Positions 1-5,368 of a DNA stretch of 7,351 bases are shown here, piece after piece. The stretch is from an uncultured bacterium (lineage in GTDB: Bacteria > Patescibacteriota > Minisyncoccia > Phycocordibacterales > PALSA-1337). Each line of letters starts with the position of its first letter. Within the stretch, counting starts at the first letter, position 1. Made by a program: the position numbers and the translations under genes. Under the pieces are notes generated by a model that was given only the letters and a program-made list of their open reading frames with translations, was not told where the DNA came from and ran no database searches. Location of the stretch: the NCBI GenBank assembly GCA_903826185.1, contig CAIKDL010000113.1:1-7351 (forward strand). Reading direction: 5' to 3'.

Positions 1-335
1 AATGGGCTGATGCTATAAAAATAATAAGCAGCCAATCCCCCACCGACGATCAAGACCAGGCTTGATAGTAATAGTATAAGTTTGATACCAACGCGGCTAT
101 TTTCAGTTTCGTTGTTACTACTTAATGTCTCGCGGCCTTGTTTTTTCTTGCTTTCCGCAAGTGCCATAGTCAATGATGACGTATTTCTCTTTGCTAATAC
201 CTCTGCTACGTCGCCCTCGTAAGTGCGAAGTGGTTTTGATGACGGCAGTTTTTTCTTAGGTATCAGCTGTGCTGGCGTGATGGCGACAGGGTCTTGTGGC
301 GGCTGGTTATTAAGTGGTGGTCGATTGTCTTCCAT
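1..335 (-). CDS. Single-pass membrane protein of unknown function, N-terminal part (runs off left edge)
   Basis: The minus strand is open from an ATG at 335-333 to the window edge and gives 111 residues. Residues 1-80 are polar and Pro/Gln/Lys-rich (PPLNNQPPQDP, KKKLPSSKP). A conserved-looking segment LRTYEGDVAEVLAKR (36-50) is followed by a hydrophilic stretch. One hydrophobic segment (about 84-107, IKLILLLSSLVLIVGGG) should cross the membrane, with the basic N-terminal part in the cytoplasm and the missing C-terminal part outside. There is no cleavable signal peptide, so a signal-anchor arrangement is likely. I recall similar N-termini in unnamed Parcubacteria proteins but cannot confirm a family. 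No SD precedes the ATG; a perfect TATAAT lies 7 bp upstream of it. The open plus-strand reading frame over the same bases looks like a shadow. Confidence 0.75.
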   Translation of the reverse strand, partial: MEDNRPPLNNQPPQDPVAITPAQLIPKKKLPSSKPLRTYEGDVAEVLAKRNTSSLTMALAESKKKQGRETLSSNNETENSRVGIKLILLLSSLVLIVGGGLAAYYFYSISP

Positions 336-342
336 GGGCTAC

Positions 343-348
343 ATTATA
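343..348 (-). promoter_or_regulatory. -10 element for the left-edge membrane gene, inside a 14-bp palindrome
   Basis: On the minus strand 348-343 reads TATAAT, ending 7 bp before the ATG at 335. Transcription would start at or next to the start codon, giving a leaderless mRNA. It is half of the perfect palindrome ATTATAGCTATAAT (343-356), so the plus strand also carries TATAAT (351-356). The best -35 at 17-bp spacing is weak (TTACAA, 371-366). Confidence 0.5.
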
Positions 349-380
349 GCTATAATCTGGAAAAATTGTAATATTTGCCA

Positions 381-417
381 AACAAAAACTCCTCACCGTA
401 TTTATTTGGTGAGGAGT
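381..417 (-). terminator. Rho-independent terminator of the 54-residue gene
   Basis: A perfect 10-bp stem (ACTCCTCACC 388-397 with GGTGAGGAGT 408-417) encloses a 10-nt loop. Read on the minus strand it is followed directly by TTTTGTTTGG, a good U-tract. It lies 58 bp downstream of the stop of the 476-640 gene and upstream of the promoter of the left-edge gene, so it separates the two transcripts. Confidence 0.8.
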
Positions 418-475
418 CTGTCGGTTGAGCTTGGGCCAGTTCGACCGGCTATTCAGTTGTTACGCAACCGCGGCG

Positions 476-640
476 TTATCGGTGGTGGCGCCTCGCGCGC
501 CGTCCGACCCGAACGACCCCGCGGTGGATCAAGTCTGACACGAACAAGGCAGTTGCCCTGTCGTTGCCGTTATTCAGTTTACTGGCCACTTCGACCAGAT
601 CCCCCAGCGTTAGTTGCTGACGCCCCTTGTGACTCTTCAT
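476..640 (-). CDS. Small basic protein of unknown function, 54 residues
   Basis: An ATG at 640-638 opens 54 codons ending in TAA at 478-476. The protein begins MKSHKGRQQLTLGDLVEVAS and ends in a strongly basic tail (VGRRARRHHR). Residues 10-45 alternate hydrophobic and polar residues (LTLGDLVEVASKL, ALFVSDLIHRGVVRV). This would fit a small helical domain followed by a beta-hairpin, a winged-helix-like pattern, but that is only an impression. The case for a real gene is its signals: a perfect AGGAGG six bases before the ATG and a strong terminator downstream. The basic tail could suggest nucleic-acid or ribosome binding, but no function can be assigned. It is a stand-alone unit between pnp and the left-edge gene. 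Confidence 0.7.
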   Translation of the reverse strand: MKSHKGRQQLTLGDLVEVASKLNNGNDRATALFVSDLIHRGVVRVGRRARRHHR

Positions 641-646
641 GTCCTG

Positions 647-652
647 CCTCCT
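647..652 (-). promoter_or_regulatory. Perfect Shine-Dalgarno AGGAGG of the 54-residue gene
   Basis: The minus strand reads AGGAGG followed by six bases and then the ATG at 640. It fixes the start of a gene that would otherwise be easy to overlook. Most housekeeping genes in this window have no such site. Confidence 0.85.
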
Positions 653-657
653 GTGTA

Positions 658-673
658 GTTCTACTGTGTTCTA
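658..673. repeat. Short direct repeat GTTCTA x2 in the leader of the 54-residue gene
   Basis: GTTCTA occurs at 658-663 and 668-673, a 10-bp period or about one helical turn. It lies between the SD and a TATAGT hexamer (685-680, minus), so it could form a pair of protein-binding half-sites. It may also be chance. Confidence 0.25.
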
Positions 674-694
674 ATACCGACTATAAGCTTGGCA

Positions 695-719
695 TGGCTT
701 GACTTTTTAGTCAATGCCA
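695..719. repeat. Inverted repeat with TTTT/AAAA loop
   Basis: TTGACT (699-704) and AGTCAA (709-714) flank TTTT. TGGC (695-698) and GCCA (716-719) extend the stem to 10 bp with one bulged T (715). There is no U-tract on either side. It lies upstream of the 54-residue gene and contains TTGACT on the minus strand, a -35-like hexamer, but 23 bp from the TATAGT. It could be an operator or a transcribed hairpin. Confidence 0.5.
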
Positions 720-751
720 GGCCTGGTTTATAACTTTATGCTTGTTCACGA

Positions 752-775
752 AAAGCCGCGCTTGCGCGCGGCTTT
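752..775 (-). terminator. Terminator of pnp
   Basis: A perfect 10-bp GC-rich stem (AAAGCCGCGC 752-761 with GCGCGGCTTT 766-775) has a 4-nt loop. It begins three bases after the pnp stop codon. Read on the minus strand it ends in TTTT, mostly inside the stem, so the U-tract is short. Confidence 0.75.
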
Positions 776-778
776 CGC

Positions 779-2929
779 TTAGTATCTCTTTTTAAAATCA
801 GGTCGTGGAGGTCTTGGTGGCATCGGCGCTTCCTCTTTCTTCGTGAAGAAAGTTGGATTGGCGGCCTTGATCGACAAATTTATTCTGCCTTTGTCGTCGA
901 CTTCTTTCACCATGACCGGCACCTTCATTCCTTCTTGGATATAAGTGGTGACGCGTTCAACCCTGAACGGCGCGATCTCAGAAACATGCACGAGACCTTC
1001 AGCATTCGGGCCGATCTTTACAAAGGCTCCGAAGTCCATGAGGCGAGTTACTTCTCCGTCGAATTTTTCACCAGGCATGTATTCGCGAGTCATGTTGTAT
1101 ATGATCTCACGGGCCTTTTCGGCTGAGCCAGCTTTTCCAGTGATAAATACAGAGCCGTCGTCTTCTATGGTTATATCCTCCACGTGTGTGACGTCGCGGA
1201 TCTCATTTATAGTCTTACCACCAGAACCGATGATTAGACCGATCTGGTCAGGTTTGACCTTCATGACTAGGATTTCTGGAGCGCTCGGTGAAATCTTTTC
1301 GCGCGGCTTGGCGATTTCCTTTTCTATGACATCGATGATCTGGTAACGAGCCTTTTTGGCTTTTTCAAATGCTTCAGCGAGAATCTTAAGTGGGATACCG
1401 CCAACTTTCACATCCATTTGTACCGCGGTGATACCTTCGCGAGTACCGGCAACTTTGAAATCCATGTCACCATGATGATCTTCTGGACCCTGAATGTCAG
1501 TTAGAAGTTTATATTCAGTCGGGCTGCGCATCATTAAGCCTGAAGCGATACCGGCAACTGGAGCTTTTATGGGAACGCCGCCATCCATCAGTGCCAATGT
1601 AGAACCACAGACTGAACCCATGGAAGTTGAACCATTTGAGGCAAGAGCCTCAGAGACGAGACGGACAGTGTATGGGAATTTATCCTTTTCCGGAATTACT
1701 GGGAACAATGCTTTCTCAGCAAGAGCACCGTGACCGATCATTCGGCGATTTGTGCCGCCAACCTTACCTGTTTCACCACTGGAGAATGGTGGGAAATTAT
1801 AATGATGTATAAAACGCTTATTCTCAGCCACCGTTACGCCTTCTATGACCAATGCATCGCCGGGTGAACCGAGCGTGAGCATGGACATAACGTGCGTGCC
1901 ACCTCGATAGAAGATTCCTGAACCATGGAGAATCGGGGAAACGCCACCAGCCTGAGCGAACAAAGGTCTTATTGTGTCAAAATCGCGGCCATCAGCACGT
2001 TTGTCATCGTCGATAGCACCATCGTGCAGAGCTTCATTTGTTGCTTCTTCGAAAATATCATCGGCCATAGCAACATTTCCTTCTGGAAACTTTTCCGTGA
2101 AAAGCTTTGTCCATTTTTCGTGGATTTCGTTGATCTTGGCGTGACCAGGTTCATTGCTGAAGATGTATTTTTTGAGCGACGGAGCAATCTCGGCGTCAAA
2201 AAGCTCTTTCGTGCCAGGAGTTGGTTCCGGAAGTTCGATGACAGTCTTCTTTTTTCCAATTTCGGCGATGATTTTCTTCTGCCAAGCTTGGATCTTCTCT
2301 ATTTCCGCGGAGGCGCGAGTCAAACCTTCATTCACAAGAGTCTCGGCGACCTCTTTGCTGGCTACTTCGATCATGTTTATCATGCCATCTTTACCGCAAG
2401 CGAAAAGATCGAGCGAAATGCCAGCATCTTCGCGAGTCTTAAAATCAGGATTAACCAACCACTCGCTATTTTTACAGATACGGACGGCTGAGGCCGGACC
2501 ATTCCAAGGAATATCGGAAGTTCCGAGAGCCAAAGAAGCGGCAATGACAGCTACTACATCCGGATCGTCTTGGTCTATAGAGATTGTCGTGAGAATAACC
2601 TGAACTTCGTTGCGTGTGCGCTGATTGAATAAAGGACGGATCGTGCGATCGACGATGCGGCCAGACAATATGGCTTCGGTAGACGGCCTTCCTTCTCTGC
2701 GTACAAAGCGTGAGCCCAAGATGCGGCCAGTTGCATAAAAGCGTTCCTCATAGTCCACTGTTAGTGGAAAAAAGTCACCATCACGAAGACCGCCCATAAC
2801 AGCGGTGGCTAGTATGACCGTGTTGCCATAGCGCAACATCACCGCGCCATTGGTCTGGTCTGCTAAGTCGTTGAATTCAGCTGTAAGAGTCTTACCGCCG
2901 AACTCGATCGAGTATTCTTTTTTTGTCAT
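779..2929 (-). CDS. pnp: Polynucleotide phosphorylase (polyribonucleotide nucleotidyltransferase)
   Basis: This is a 716-residue 3'-to-5' phosphorolytic exoribonuclease that degrades RNA with phosphate and can add tails in reverse; it acts in the cytoplasm. Two RNase PH-like halves are visible (about 5-230 and 310-540), separated by the all-helical linker. The second half holds the phosphate-binding segment SNGSTSMGSVCG (431-442) and the metal and catalytic residues D484, D490 and K492 in GPEDHHGDMDFKVAG. A KH domain (about 552-612, with IGLIIGSGGKTI) and an S1 domain (about 620-688, with GEVTRLMDFGAFVKI) follow. The tail is Pro/Lys-rich (about 691-716). Length and domain order are normal for the family. 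The reading frame extends to a TTG at 2962, but family alignment (TKKEYSIEFGGKTLTAEF) favours the ATG at 2929. No good SD is present. A foldable leader lies upstream and a terminator directly downstream. Confidence 0.97.
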   Translation of the reverse strand: MTKKEYSIEFGGKTLTAEFNDLADQTNGAVMLRYGNTVILATAVMGGLRDGDFFPLTVDYEERFYATGRILGSRFVRREGRPSTEAILSGRIVDRTIRPLFNQRTRNEVQVILTTISIDQDDPDVVAVIAASLALGTSDIPWNGPASAVRICKNSEWLVNPDFKTREDAGISLDLFACGKDGMINMIEVASKEVAETLVNEGLTRASAEIEKIQAWQKKIIAEIGKKKTVIELPEPTPGTKELFDAEIAPSLKKYIFSNEPGHAKINEIHEKWTKLFTEKFPEGNVAMADDIFEEATNEALHDGAIDDDKRADGRDFDTIRPLFAQAGGVSPILHGSGIFYRGGTHVMSMLTLGSPGDALVIEGVTVAENKRFIHHYNFPPFSSGETGKVGGTNRRMIGHGALAEKALFPVIPEKDKFPYTVRLVSEALASNGSTSMGSVCGSTLALMDGGVPIKAPVAGIASGLMMRSPTEYKLLTDIQGPEDHHGDMDFKVAGTREGITAVQMDVKVGGIPLKILAEAFEKAKKARYQIIDVIEKEIAKPREKISPSAPEILVMKVKPDQIGLIIGSGGKTINEIRDVTHVEDITIEDDGSVFITGKAGSAEKAREIIYNMTREYMPGEKFDGEVTRLMDFGAFVKIGPNAEGLVHVSEIAPFRVERVTTYIQEGMKVPVMVKEVDDKGRINLSIKAANPTFFTKKEEAPMPPRPPRPDFKKRY

Positions 2930-2952
2930 CTTAATGTGTCGCCTACAGATTA

Positions 2953-2988
2953 CAGATAGCAAGAATATTCTTGCGAACTGCCTATCTG
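2953..2988 (-). promoter_or_regulatory. Foldable 5' leader of pnp (nested hairpin)
   Basis: The perfect 16-bp palindrome GCAAGAATATTCTTGC (2959-2974) sits inside an outer pair: CAGATA (2953-2958) can pair with TATCTG (2983-2988). The minus-strand RNA would form a two-part stem with one asymmetric bulge, ending 24-60 nt before the pnp ATG. In E. coli the pnp mRNA leader forms a stem that RNase III cuts and through which PNPase represses its own synthesis. A comparable role here is an inference from position and shape only. Confidence 0.5.
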
Positions 2989-3023
2989 AAGGCGAAATTA
3001 ACTGTTAATAAACTCAAATAAAC

Positions 3024-3029
3024 TGTCAA
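3024..3029 (-). promoter_or_regulatory. Candidate -35 element for pnp
   Basis: The minus strand reads TTGACA, a perfect -35 consensus, about 95 bp upstream of the pnp ATG and upstream of the leader hairpin. No good -10 stands at exactly 17 bp; AT-rich candidates (such as TTAACA or GTTAAT) lie 15-20 bp downstream. The call is therefore tentative. Confidence 0.35.
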
Positions 3030-3095
3030 ACTTCTCTGTAGCAATGGAGCCAGTGTAGCAGAAATATATGCGCGCATCACATTGACAATGAGCCT

Positions 3096-3137
3096 ACGGC
3101 GTGCTTTGCTTGTTGAAGCAAGAGCTTCTTGCGCCGT
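3096..3137. repeat. Nested and overlapping inverted repeats upstream of the 3216-3647 gene
   Basis: ACGGCG (3096-3101) can pair with CGCCGT (3132-3137). Inside, three mutually exclusive stems are possible: TTGCTT/AAGCAA (3106-3111, 3116-3121), GAAGC/GCTTC (3115-3119, 3124-3128) and GCAAGA/TCTTGC (3118-3123, 3127-3132). There is no U-tract. A plus-strand TTGACA lies just before (3082-3087), and a -10-like TATAGT (3177-3182) lies 33 bp before the downstream ATG. The rest of the gap between pnp and that gene shows no open reading frame I would support. Confidence 0.4.
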
Positions 3138-3205
3138 TCTGGCGGAGCCCCAGGATCGCCGGCATATGTCCGACGATATAGTAGAAAACAGCAGTTCTTT
3201 GACGA

Positions 3206-3210
3206 AAGGA
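3206..3210 (+). promoter_or_regulatory. Shine-Dalgarno AAGGA of the 3216-3647 gene
   Basis: AAGGA ends five bases before the ATG at 3216. It selects that ATG over the longer open frame, which extends upstream to 3129, and over the internal ATG codons at positions 6 and 7 of the protein. Confidence 0.75.
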
Positions 3211-3215
3211 AAACT

Positions 3216-3647
3216 ATGTATATTACGGTAATGATGAGTGGCCCGACGAAACTTCGTGCCTATCTGAACGAAACATCCTCGGCGTTACAGGAAAGCTTTG
3301 CCGAAAGGTTCAGGCTCACCTTCCAGTCCGCCTGCCAGAAGAATTTGCCGCTTACTGACATTCTGATCCAGTACAGCAATGACCCCGACTTGGCAGGTGT
3401 GCCCGGCGGTTGCCATCTGTACAAGATCGACGTGAAGGCATTCGCGACCGGGACGGAGGAGATGACGGTGATCGGGTTTGGGCCGGAGAGAAACAACCAG
3501 GACCGTCTCCGGGATGACCTGGCTCTGGAATCCGGTCGAGTGTTCGCGGAGTTGTTACTGGAACACGTCGACCAATTCGCCACAGTAATCTCGCAGGCCG
3601 ATTTCAGGGGCCTGACCTCGACCCAGATTCTGAAAAAGGCCGACTAA
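3216..3647 (+). CDS. Protein of unknown function, 143 residues
   Basis: I do not recognise this protein. It begins MYITVMMSGPTKLRAYLNET and looks soluble, with no signal peptide or membrane segment. The middle (about 48-85) has a beta-like pattern (DILIQYSN, CHLYKIDVKAF, EEMTVIGFG) and the last third (about 93-140) is helical (DRLRDDLALESGRVFAELLLEHVDQFATVI). An alpha/beta fold is likely. A good SD sets the start, and a strong terminator follows about 20 bp after the stop. It is the only plus-strand gene in the left two thirds of the window and stands alone. Third codon positions are markedly richer in G and C than in the neighbouring toxin-antitoxin genes, which may mean a different origin. 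Its place between pnp and rpsO suggests an insertion. Confidence 0.75.
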   Translation: MYITVMMSGPTKLRAYLNETSSALQESFAERFRLTFQSACQKNLPLTDILIQYSNDPDLAGVPGGCHLYKIDVKAFATGTEEMTVIGFGPERNNQDRLRDDLALESGRVFAELLLEHVDQFATVISQADFRGLTSTQILKKAD

Positions 3648-3667
3648 GCCGGCATCAGCAGCCAATC

Positions 3668-3709
3668 CACCTCACGCACACAGCTTTCGGGCCGTGCGTG
3701 GGGTGTTTT
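3668..3709 (+). terminator. Terminator of the 3216-3647 gene
   Basis: A 12-bp stem (CACCTCACGCAC 3668-3679 with GTGCGTGGGGTG 3694-3705, one T-G wobble) with a 14-nt loop is followed by TTTT (3706-3709). The U-tract overlaps the stop codon of the convergent toxin gene (3710-3708). There is no comparable T-run on the minus side, so it serves the plus strand. Confidence 0.8.
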
Positions 3710-3944
3710 AATTATAAGTATTATCGTTTCTTCTGTTTATACGTCTTATTGTCACTATCTTATCCTCGACGGAAAATATTATTCGTACACCCCCTTTTCT
3801 TACACGAAACATATTTTCGAGACTTTTAAGCTTCTTCACATCTAGTCCAGCCAGTTCGAGAGACAAAACGCGCCGGATAACTTCCTCCACGGTCTGTCGC
3901 TCCTTCGGCACTAGCCTCGTTAAAAACTTCTGGATTTGATTCAT
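3708..3944 (-). CDS. RelE/ParE-superfamily-like toxin of a type II toxin-antitoxin pair
   Basis: The 78-residue basic protein is the size of RelE/ParE-fold toxins. An N-terminal helical part (about 1-30) is followed by the characteristic C-terminal sheet pattern: KLKSLENMFRVRKGGVRIIF (38-57), then EDKIVTIRRINRRNDNTY (60-77). Residues R47, R49 and R54, the R67/R68 and R71/R72 pairs and Y77 are the kind of basic and aromatic residues used by RelE-type mRNA endonucleases. The sequence does not show whether it cuts mRNA (RelE-like) or poisons gyrase (ParE-like). Its ATG overlaps the antitoxin stop by 4 bp (ATGA, 3944-3941), so translation is probably coupled. The small size and the antitoxin-first order both support a toxin-antitoxin pair. 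Confidence 0.75.
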   Translation of the reverse strand: MNQIQKFLTRLVPKERQTVEEVIRRVLSLELAGLDVKKLKSLENMFRVRKGGVRIIFSVEDKIVTIRRINRRNDNTYN

Positions 3945-4195
3945 TTCATCTTTTGTAGAGCAGCTAGCACCTCAACTGCTGGCACCCCACCCTTTTTAAT
4001 GCTTGTGAAATCCACTACCGGCTCCCATGTTCCTTCGTCTCCCCATATATCTACGGGTTCTAGCTTGAAAACAGGGGTGGATTTCCTAACAACGACAAAG
4101 GAGCGACCTTTTTGTATCAGTTTTATGTACTTATCTATATTTAGTCGCAACTCTTTGAGCCCCACGATATTGGTTTGTATTGCTTTTGTATTCAT
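3941..4195 (-). CDS. Phd/YefM-like antitoxin
   Basis: This 84-residue protein precedes the toxin and overlaps it by 4 bp. Residues 11-48 (GLKELRLNIDKYIKLIQKG, then SFVVVRKSTPVFKLEPV) match the Phd/YefM pattern: a helix, then a strand that ends in 'pVfkLeP'. This half should dimerise and bind DNA. The rest (about 49-84), acidic then helical (VPAVEVLAALQKMK), would be the toxin-neutralising tail. No SD precedes the ATG, and the promoter lies so close that the message is probably leaderless. A 24-bp palindrome overlaps that promoter and is the likely site of autorepression by the antitoxin or the complex. Confidence 0.75.
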   Translation of the reverse strand: MNTKAIQTNIVGLKELRLNIDKYIKLIQKGRSFVVVRKSTPVFKLEPVDIWGDEGTWEPVVDFTSIKKGGVPAVEVLAALQKMK

Positions 4196-4202
4196 AATAT
4201 AG

Positions 4203-4226
4203 CAAGTTTACCTTAAGGTAAACTTG
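4203..4226. promoter_or_regulatory. 24-bp perfect palindromic operator of the toxin-antitoxin pair
   Basis: Positions 4203-4226 are a perfect inverted repeat with no spacer: arms CAAGTTTACCTT and AAGGTAAACTTG. It begins 8 bp upstream of the antitoxin ATG and covers the promoter spacer. This is the usual place for an antitoxin dimer to bind. Confidence 0.75.
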
Positions 4227-4233
4227 AAATCAA
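4205..4233 (-). promoter_or_regulatory. Promoter of the toxin-antitoxin pair
   Basis: On the minus strand TTGATT (4233-4228) is followed, after 17 bp, by TAAACT (4210-4205). The predicted start near 4198 leaves a leader of only a few bases before the ATG at 4195. The spacer and the -10 lie inside the palindromic operator, which supports repression by occlusion. Confidence 0.5.
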
Positions 4234-4282
4234 GTAGACAAATATCAGAATTTTGTTTTGTAACTCTAAATTTTCAGCAGCT

Positions 4283-4804
4283 TTACCTCCTTCCTCCAGA
4301 TCTCAAAAGATATTTGTTCGGAGCAATGTCTAGATCAGTGAAATGATCAGCGACTTCGATAAGCTTGGCGGAAGTAGATTTGCCAAATGAGACGACCTCA
4401 ACCTGACAGCCCTGGTTCATTTGTAGATACTCAACGAGCGGACAAAAATCGCCATCGCCAGTGAGTAAGATTATTGAATCGAGTTTCGGGGCCAACTTTA
4501 CGGCATCTATAGCCATACCAACGTCCCAGTCGGCTTTCTTGGCTCCAGATCCGAAGATTTGCAGGTCTTTGATCTTGGTTTCAATGCCCATTTTTCCAAG
4601 TGCCTCGAAAAAGGCCTTTTCTTCGCCAGATTCCGTGGAAATGACGTAGGCTATTACACGAATAAGTTTGCGTCCATCTAGGGCGTCTTTGACTATGGCG
4701 CCGAAATTGACTTTCGAGTGGTAAAGATTTTTTCCACTATGATACAGATTTGCGGTGTCGATATAGATTCCGACACGCTGGTCCTTGTGTTTTATTACTG
4801 ACAT
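4283..4804 (-). CDS. NYN-domain protein (LabA/DUF88 type), putative ribonuclease
   Basis: This 173-residue protein is a single NYN (PIN-like) domain. The first acidic motif is VGIYIDTANLYHS (11-23, D16, N19). KKADWDVGMAIDAVKL (89-104) holds D94 and D100, and SIILLTGDGDFCPLVEYL (110-127) holds the hallmark TGDGDF with D117 and D119. These acidic residues form the metal site of PIN/NYN nucleases, so an intact active site is likely. After them comes QVEVVSFGKSTSAKLIEVADHFTDLD, the usual end of LabA-like domains. Family members are linked to RNA cleavage, but the substrate is unknown. It lies downstream of rpsO on the same strand with a 141-bp gap that contains a possible -10 TATAAT (4903-4898), so it may have its own transcript. 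No SD is visible. AGGAGG near its stop codon encodes the C-terminal Arg residues and has no start codon in reach. Confidence 0.88.
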   Translation of the reverse strand: MSVIKHKDQRVGIYIDTANLYHSGKNLYHSKVNFGAIVKDALDGRKLIRVIAYVISTESGEEKAFFEALGKMGIETKIKDLQIFGSGAKKADWDVGMAIDAVKLAPKLDSIILLTGDGDFCPLVEYLQMNQGCQVEVVSFGKSTSAKLIEVADHFTDLDIAPNKYLLRSGGRR

Positions 4805-4879
4805 ATTTATTAAAATTTTGGGCTATGCTAAAGCAAATGCCCGTTACACTATCAATTATTAAAATGCGCACAACAAGAC

Positions 4880-4899
4880 AATGACTGACCTTTGTCATT
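4880..4899. repeat. Small inverted repeat between rpsO and the NYN gene
   Basis: AATGAC (4880-4885) and GTCATT (4894-4899) flank 8 bases. On the minus strand the repeat overlaps a TATAAT (4903-4898), so it could be an operator or an early hairpin of the NYN transcript. No proper terminator is visible after rpsO; only a 4-bp GGCC pair (4928-4931, 4939-4942) follows the stop. Confidence 0.3.
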
Positions 4900-4945
4900 A
4901 TACCCTATTATGGGATTATAAGACTGTGGCCTTAGTTGGGCCGTT

Positions 4946-5215
4946 TTATTTAGCTCTAAGCTCCAACTTCTTCGTGATAGAAGAGTAACGACGAGGATAG
5001 TTTTTCTTGAGATAGGTCAAATGAGTCTGACGATCAGCAACCATACCGAGCAAACCGCGGCGTGAGTGGTTGTCTTTCTTGTGTTTCTTTAAATGGTCGG
5101 TCAATTCTGTGATCCTTTTTGTCAAAATGGCGACCTGAACCTCTGGAGAACCAGTGTCTTTGGCATGGATGGCCGTCTCCTTGATAACTCTCGTCTTTTG
5201 TCGTGTTGTTAACAT
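4946..5215 (-). CDS. rpsO: 30S ribosomal protein S15
   Basis: S15 binds the central domain of 16S rRNA early in assembly of the small subunit and forms a bridge to the large subunit. The frame is open further upstream, but the start ATG at 5215 gives exactly 89 residues (MLTTRQK...), the standard S15 length. Family signatures are clear: [13 protein letters not shown] (20-32), the RNA-binding loop H41-D48 (HLKKHKKD) and NHSRRGLL (49-56), then the C-terminal helix with [11 protein letters not shown] near-consensus promoter ends 9 bp before the ATG and there is no SD, so the mRNA is probably leaderless. In many bacteria rpsO is followed directly by pnp; here pnp lies on the same strand but about 2 kb downstream. 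Confidence 0.97.
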   Translation of the reverse strand: MLTTRQKTRVIKETAIHAKDTGSPEVQVAILTKRITELTDHLKKHKKDNHSRRGLLGMVADRQTHLTYLKKNYPRRYSSITKKLELRAK

Positions 5216-5224
5216 TGTGGGAAT

Positions 5225-5253
5225 ATCATAGCACGAATGGGGTTTTGGTGCAA
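5225..5253 (-). promoter_or_regulatory. Promoter of rpsO
   Basis: On the minus strand TTGCAC (5253-5248), a 17-bp spacer and TATGAT (5230-5225) form a good sigma-70-type promoter. Nine bases separate the -10 from the ATG at 5215, so transcription would start two or three bases before the start codon. The longer rpsO reading frame upstream of 5215 would include this promoter, which is a further argument for the short start. Confidence 0.7.
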
Positions 5254-5310
5254 GATTTGGGAATAATATCCGCAAATTGCCGCATATACACTATATATCG
5301 CCGATTATTA

Positions 5311-5368
5311 TAAAAATCACGCCGGCAGCTAGGTCATCCCTCTGGATTTCCCTGCTGCCGGCGCTTTT
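5311..5368 (-). terminator. Strong hairpin with T-runs on both sides, probable terminator of the structured RNA
   Basis: A perfect 10-bp stem (CGCCGGCAGC 5320-5329 with GCTGCCGGCG 5354-5363) continues through AGG/CCT (5331-5333, 5351-5353, one bulged T) and ATCC/GGAT (5336-5339, 5344-5347) to a 4-nt loop. Read on the minus strand it is followed by TGATTTTTATAAT. Read on the plus strand it is followed by CTTTTCG. It can work both ways, but the minus side is better. It would stop transcription coming from 5690 before it reaches the rpsO promoter. Confidence 0.65.

Noticed and set aside
223..702. Plus-strand open frame of 159 codons
   Set aside because: It overlaps two better-supported minus-strand genes, has odd Arg/Ser/Cys-rich composition and no SD or -10 close to its start.
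1925..2491. Long plus-strand open frame inside pnp
   Set aside because: It is an antisense shadow of an unmistakable PNPase coding region; no start signal or family resemblance.
2929..2962. Longer pnp start at TTG 2962
   Set aside because: The extra 11 residues do not match the family N-terminus and would be encoded within the leader hairpin; the ATG at 2929 fits.
4283..4292. AGGAGGTAA at the end of the NYN gene as an SD for a further gene
   Set aside because: No ATG, GTG or TTG opens a meaningful frame within reach; the bases are explained by the codons for the C-terminal Gly-Gly-Arg-Arg and the stop.
4804..4898. Short minus-strand frame beginning at the ATG at 4898-4896
   Set aside because: It is out of frame with the NYN gene, overlaps its start, has no SD, and its ATG overlaps the TATAAT that may be a promoter.
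5281..5315. AT-rich stretch as a dif site for Xer
   Set aside because: It lacks the two 11-bp arms and 6-bp centre expected for dif; only loose AT-rich similarity.
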